Positions 35,343-37,714 of a stretch of DNA of 37,714 nt are shown here, piece after piece. Origin of the DNA: Bacillota bacterium (lineage in GTDB: Bacteria > Bacillota > Sulfobacillia > JAIMAT01); the NCBI GenBank assembly GCA_029961055.1, contig JASBVM010000010.1, forward strand, positions 1 through 37,714, read 5' to 3'. The position numbers and the translations under genes were made by a program. Below the pieces are notes generated by a model that did not search any database, had not been told where the DNA came from, and saw only the letters and a list, made by a program, of their open reading frames with translations. How positions within the stretch are numbered: the stretch's first letter is position 1; the number at the start of each line of letters is the position of its first letter.

Positions 35343-36644
35343 TCAGGCGGTCTCGCGGCGCAGGAGCTCGAAGAACTCGGCGTTGCTCCGCGTCTTGGCC
35401 AGCCGGTCTTTCAGGATCTCCAGCACCTTGCCGGCATCCATGGCATGGGTGGTCCGGCGGAAGGCCCACATCACCTCGAGCTCCTCCTTGCTCAGGAGCA
35501 GCTCCTCGCGGCGGGTGCCCGAGCGCTTGATGTCGATGGCCGGGAAGAGCCGGCGCTCGGCCAGGCTCCGGTCCAGGATCAGCTCCATGTTGCCGGTGCC
35601 CTTGAACTCCTCGTAGATCACGTCGTCCAGACGGCTGCCGGTCTCCACCAGCGCGGTGCCGATGATGGTGAGGCTGCCCCCCTCCTCCACGTTCCGGGCG
35701 GCGCCGAAGAAGCGCTTCGGCCGGATCAGCGCCGCCGGGTCGAGGCCGCCGGAGAGCGTCCGCCCGCTGGGCGCCACCACCACGTTGTTGGCGCGGGCGA
35801 GCCGGGTGATGCTGTCCAGCAGGATGACCACGTCCTTCTTGTGCTCCACCAGCCGCTTGGCCCGCTCCAGCACCATGTCGGCCAGCTTGATGTGGTTCTC
35901 CGGCGGGTTGTCGAAGGTGGAGGCGAGGACCTCGGCGCGCACCGAGCGCTCCATGTCGGTCACTTCCTCGGGGCGCTCGTCGATGAGGAGGACGATCAGG
36001 ACGACCTCGGGGTAGTTGGTGGCGATGGCGTTGGCGATCTTCTTGAGGAGGACCGTCTTGCCACCCTTGGGCGGGGAGACGATCAAGCCGCGTTGCCCCT
36101 TGCCGACGGGCGCGACGAGGTCGATGATCCGCGTGGACAGCTCGTGGGCGTTCGTCTCCAGTTTGTACCGCTGGTTGGGGTGGATCGGCGTCAGGTTGTC
36201 GAAGAAGATCCGGTCGGCCGCCACCTCGGGGCTGACGCCGTTGACCGCCTCCACCCGCAGCAGGCCGAAGTAGCGTTCGCCTTCCTTTGGCTTCCGCGCC
36301 TGCCCTTGCACCTCGTCCCCCGTCCGCAGGTTGAAGCGCCGGATCTGCGAGGGGGAGACGTAGATGTCTTCATCGCTCGGAAGGAAACTCATCGCCCGGA
36401 GGAAGCCGAACCCTTCCGGCATGATGTCGAGGATCCCTCGCGCGAAGATGAGTCCATCCTTCTCCGTCTTCGCCTTCAGGATCTCGAAGATCAGCTCGCG
36501 CTTTCTCATGCTCGAGTAGCCCGTCAGCTCGAGCTCCTTGGCGAGCTGATAAAGCTGGGGGAGAGTCTTCCCCTCGAGCTCCTCGAGGGCCAGATTGGAG
36601 CCCGTGCCGGGCTTGGTCTTGGTGGTCATCGTTTTGGCCTTCAC
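35343..36644 (-). CDS. rho: Transcription termination factor Rho
   Basis: Hexameric RNA helicase ending transcription. The 433 residues comprise the N-terminal helical domain [37 protein letters not shown]-type start (17-55), the RNA-binding cold-shock fold [28 protein letters not shown], the P-loop [20 protein letters not shown], the Walker [15 protein letters not shown] and the Q/R-loop region [11 protein letters not shown]. There is no large N-terminal insert. I prefer GTG at 36644 (GGAG 6 bases upstream); ATG at 36629 is an alternative. Followed by rpmE. Confidence 0.97.
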   Translation of the reverse strand: MKAKTMTTKTKPGTGSNLALEELEGKTLPQLYQLAKELELTGYSSMRKRELIFEILKAKTEKDGLIFARGILDIMPEGFGFLRAMSFLPSDEDIYVSPSQIRRFNLRTGDEVQGQARKPKEGERYFGLLRVEAVNGVSPEVAADRIFFDNLTPIHPNQRYKLETNAHELSTRIIDLVAPVGKGQRGLIVSPPKGGKTVLLKKIANAIATNYPEVVLIVLLIDERPEEVTDMERSVRAEVLASTFDNPPENHIKLADMVLERAKRLVEHKKDVVILLDSITRLARANNVVVAPSGRTLSGGLDPAALIRPKRFFGAARNVEEGGSLTIIGTALVETGSRLDDVIYEEFKGTGNMELILDRSLAERRLFPAIDIKRSGTRREELLLSKEELEVMWAFRRTTHAMDAGKVLEILKDRLAKTRSNAEFFELLRRETA

Positions 36645-36802
36645 TGCCTTCTCCCGCGAGGGTGGTGATACACCGGTCGGTCCACCGTTCCAGGCGAGGC
36701 GTCCAGGGGACGGCCCACAGGCCCGCGCCACCGGCTGGATCCTTGGTTGTGAGATGCTCAGGTGAGTCGCGATACGGAACAGGGCGGGGGATCCGCTTTC
36801 GT

Positions 36803-36816
36803 CTAGACTAGTCTAG
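36803..36816. promoter_or_regulatory. 14-base perfect palindrome in the rho leader
   Basis: CTAGACTAGTCTAG is its own reverse complement and contains three CTAG tetramers, normally rare in bacterial DNA. It lies within the 202-base gap between fsa and rho, about 160 bases upstream of rho and overlapping the promoter-like TGCTAGACTA shared with rpmE. An operator is a reasonable guess. Confidence 0.4.
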
Positions 36817-36846
36817 CATACGCGGGCAATCCGCGCGCATACATCG

Positions 36847-37518
36847 CTACGCCCTCTCCTTCACCCCGTCGTGCCTGCCGTAAACCTTCTCCCAGTCGCT
36901 CAGGAAGCGCTCCAGGCCGCGGTCGGTCAACGGGTGCTGCAGCATCGCCTTCAGCACGGCGAAGGGCACCGTCGCCACGTCCGCCCCCGCCAGCGCCGCC
37001 TCGGTCACGTGGAGCGGGTGGCGGATGCTCGCCGCAAGGACCTTGGTCGCGATCCCGTGCAGCCGGAAGATCTCGCCGATCTGGCGGACCAGAGCCATCC
37101 CGTCCTGGCCCACGTCGTCCAGTCTCCCCACGAACGGAGAGACGAAGGTCGCCCCCGCTTTGGCCGCCAGCAGCGCCTGGTTGGCGCTGAAGATCAACGT
37201 GACGTTGACACGGATACCTGCCTGGCTCAGGGTCCGCACGGCCTTGAGGCCCTCTTCGCCGATGGGGATCTTGACCACGATGTTCTCCGCGAGAGCCGCC
37301 AGCTCTCGCCCCTGCTCGACCATGCCGTGAGCGTCCGTGGCCGTGACCTCCGCGCTCACCGGTCCGTCGACCAGAGCTGCGATCTCCCGCAGGCGCTCGA
37401 AGAAATCGACGCGCTCCCGGGCTACGAGCGTAGGATTGGTCGTGACCCCGTCCAGTATGCCCCACTCCGCGGCGCGCCGGATCTCTTCGATGTCAGCGGT
37501 ATCCAGGAAGATCTGCAT
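36847..37518 (-). CDS. fsa: Transaldolase / fructose-6-phosphate aldolase family
   Basis: A short (223 residues) TalC/FSA-type enzyme of the pentose phosphate pathway with the Schiff-base Lys in [10 protein letters not shown] (about 82-91). The start [30 protein letters not shown] is diagnostic of the family, and [11 protein letters not shown] plus [20 protein letters not shown] close it. True transaldolase versus F6P aldolase activity cannot be settled by eye. ATG at 37518 has GAGG 7 bases upstream; the longer in-frame reading is not supported. Lies just downstream of the rRNA operon end and upstream of rho, as ywjH does in Bacillus. Confidence 0.93.
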   Translation of the reverse strand: MQIFLDTADIEEIRRAAEWGILDGVTTNPTLVARERVDFFERLREIAALVDGPVSAEVTATDAHGMVEQGRELAALAENIVVKIPIGEEGLKAVRTLSQAGIRVNVTLIFSANQALLAAKAGATFVSPFVGRLDDVGQDGMALVRQIGEIFRLHGIATKVLAASIRHPLHVTEAALAGADVATVPFAVLKAMLQHPLTDRGLERFLSDWEKVYGRHDGVKERA

Positions 37519-37576
37519 GCGGGCACCTCGATGACCGCCGCCCAGGCGCGGCGGATGGGCTGGAAGCGGCGAAACC

Positions 37577-37605
37577 AGGTTACCACAAGCAGCCCTCGAA
37601 CCCAA
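37577..37605 (-). promoter_or_regulatory. Possible fsa promoter
   Basis: TTGGGT (37605-37600), 17 bases, then TAACCT (37582-37577) preceded by TGG, giving an extended -10 of modest quality. It is the best pair in the short gap between the rRNA terminator and fsa. Confidence 0.3.
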
Positions 37606-37624
37606 GGTCAGCTATAGGATACGC

Positions 37625-37658
37625 AAAAGGTGCCGCCCGCGCTACGCGGTGCGGCACC
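37625..37658 (-). terminator. Intrinsic terminator of the rRNA operon
   Basis: A perfect 8-base stem GGTGCCGC/GCGGCACC (37629-37636 with 37651-37658) whose 14-base loop can itself pair, followed by TTTT on the minus strand. It lies 25 bases downstream of the 5S rRNA end. Confidence 0.85.
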
Positions 37659-37683
37659 CGAATAAGACAAGAGCGAACCGGTT

Positions 37684-37714
37684 CCGGCAGCGACCTACTC
37701 TCCCGGGCGGTGGC
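37684..37714 (-). rRNA. rrf: 5S ribosomal RNA, 3' end only
   Basis: The last 31 bases, read on the minus strand, give GCCACCGCCCGGGAGAGTAG followed by GTCGCTGCCGG, the conserved 3' segment of bacterial 5S rRNA (GGGAGAGUAGGUCGCUGCC). The rest, and presumably the 16S-23S genes, lie beyond the right edge. The exact 3' end is approximate. Confidence 0.9.

Overview
The window is a compact, very GC-rich stretch (roughly 70 percent or more by eye) in which every gene I can support lies on the minus strand, so it reads from right to left. The gene set mixes sporulation genes (spoIID, spoIIQ-type, spoIIID), Bacillota-type flagellar regulators (fliW, csrA, flgM, yvyF), an AtpZ/AtpI-headed F-type ATP synthase, comFC and ywlE. 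This points to a spore-forming, flagellated, high-GC member of the Bacillota (Symbiobacterium, Thermaerobacter or Limnochorda-like lineages are the sort of group that fits); I cannot name the species. GTG and TTG starts are very common. The gene order closely recalls the Bacillus subtilis hpf-to-rho segment, with metabolic genes inserted and some expected genes (hag, fliD, mbl, murAA, spoIIR, glyA, upp) missing.

Layout in transcription order (right to left). The right edge holds the 3' end of a 5S rRNA followed by a terminator, then a transaldolase (fsa), rho, rpmE with a textbook terminator, prfA, prmC, the Sua5-type tRNA t6A enzyme ywlC, a cupin phosphoglucose isomerase, the YwlE-type arginine phosphatase, rpiB, a MazG-like pyrophosphohydrolase, and the undecaprenyl-phosphate GlcNAc-1-P transferase (wecA/tagO) with the UDP-GlcNAc 2-epimerase (wecB/mnaA). 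A lipoprotein TsdA-like dihaem cytochrome c follows, then the complete ATP synthase operon atpZ-I-B-E-F-H-A-G-D-C with a structured atpE-atpF gap, then spoIID, a SpoIIQ-like M23 protein, spoIIID and one FlgF/FlgG rod-type gene.

The left third holds metK (with a promoter and an intrinsic terminator in its leader), a membrane GAF-GGDEF protein, comFC, and the flagellar late cluster yvyF-flgM-flgN-flgK-flgL. Then come a phosphohexomutase, fliW-csrA, a fused formiminotransferase-cyclodeaminase, a biotin ligase, flaG, fliS and the start of hpf at the left edge. Thus FlgM/sigma-D control, FliW/CsrA control of flagellin, hook-filament junction proteins and the FliS chaperone sit together, while flagellin and the FliD cap must be encoded elsewhere.

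The most notable signals are a run of eight same-orientation DnaA-box-like 9-mers upstream of hpf, a fliW frame with no stop of its own that stays open right through csrA into the next gene, a triple-hairpin gap with a U-tract after atpE, an attenuator-like terminator in the metK leader, and a predicted thiosulfate dehydrogenase placed directly before the ATP synthase. I found no CRISPR array, insertion sequence, prophage or tRNA gene. No clearly new multi-gene system is visible; the interest lies in the regulatory and overlapping elements.
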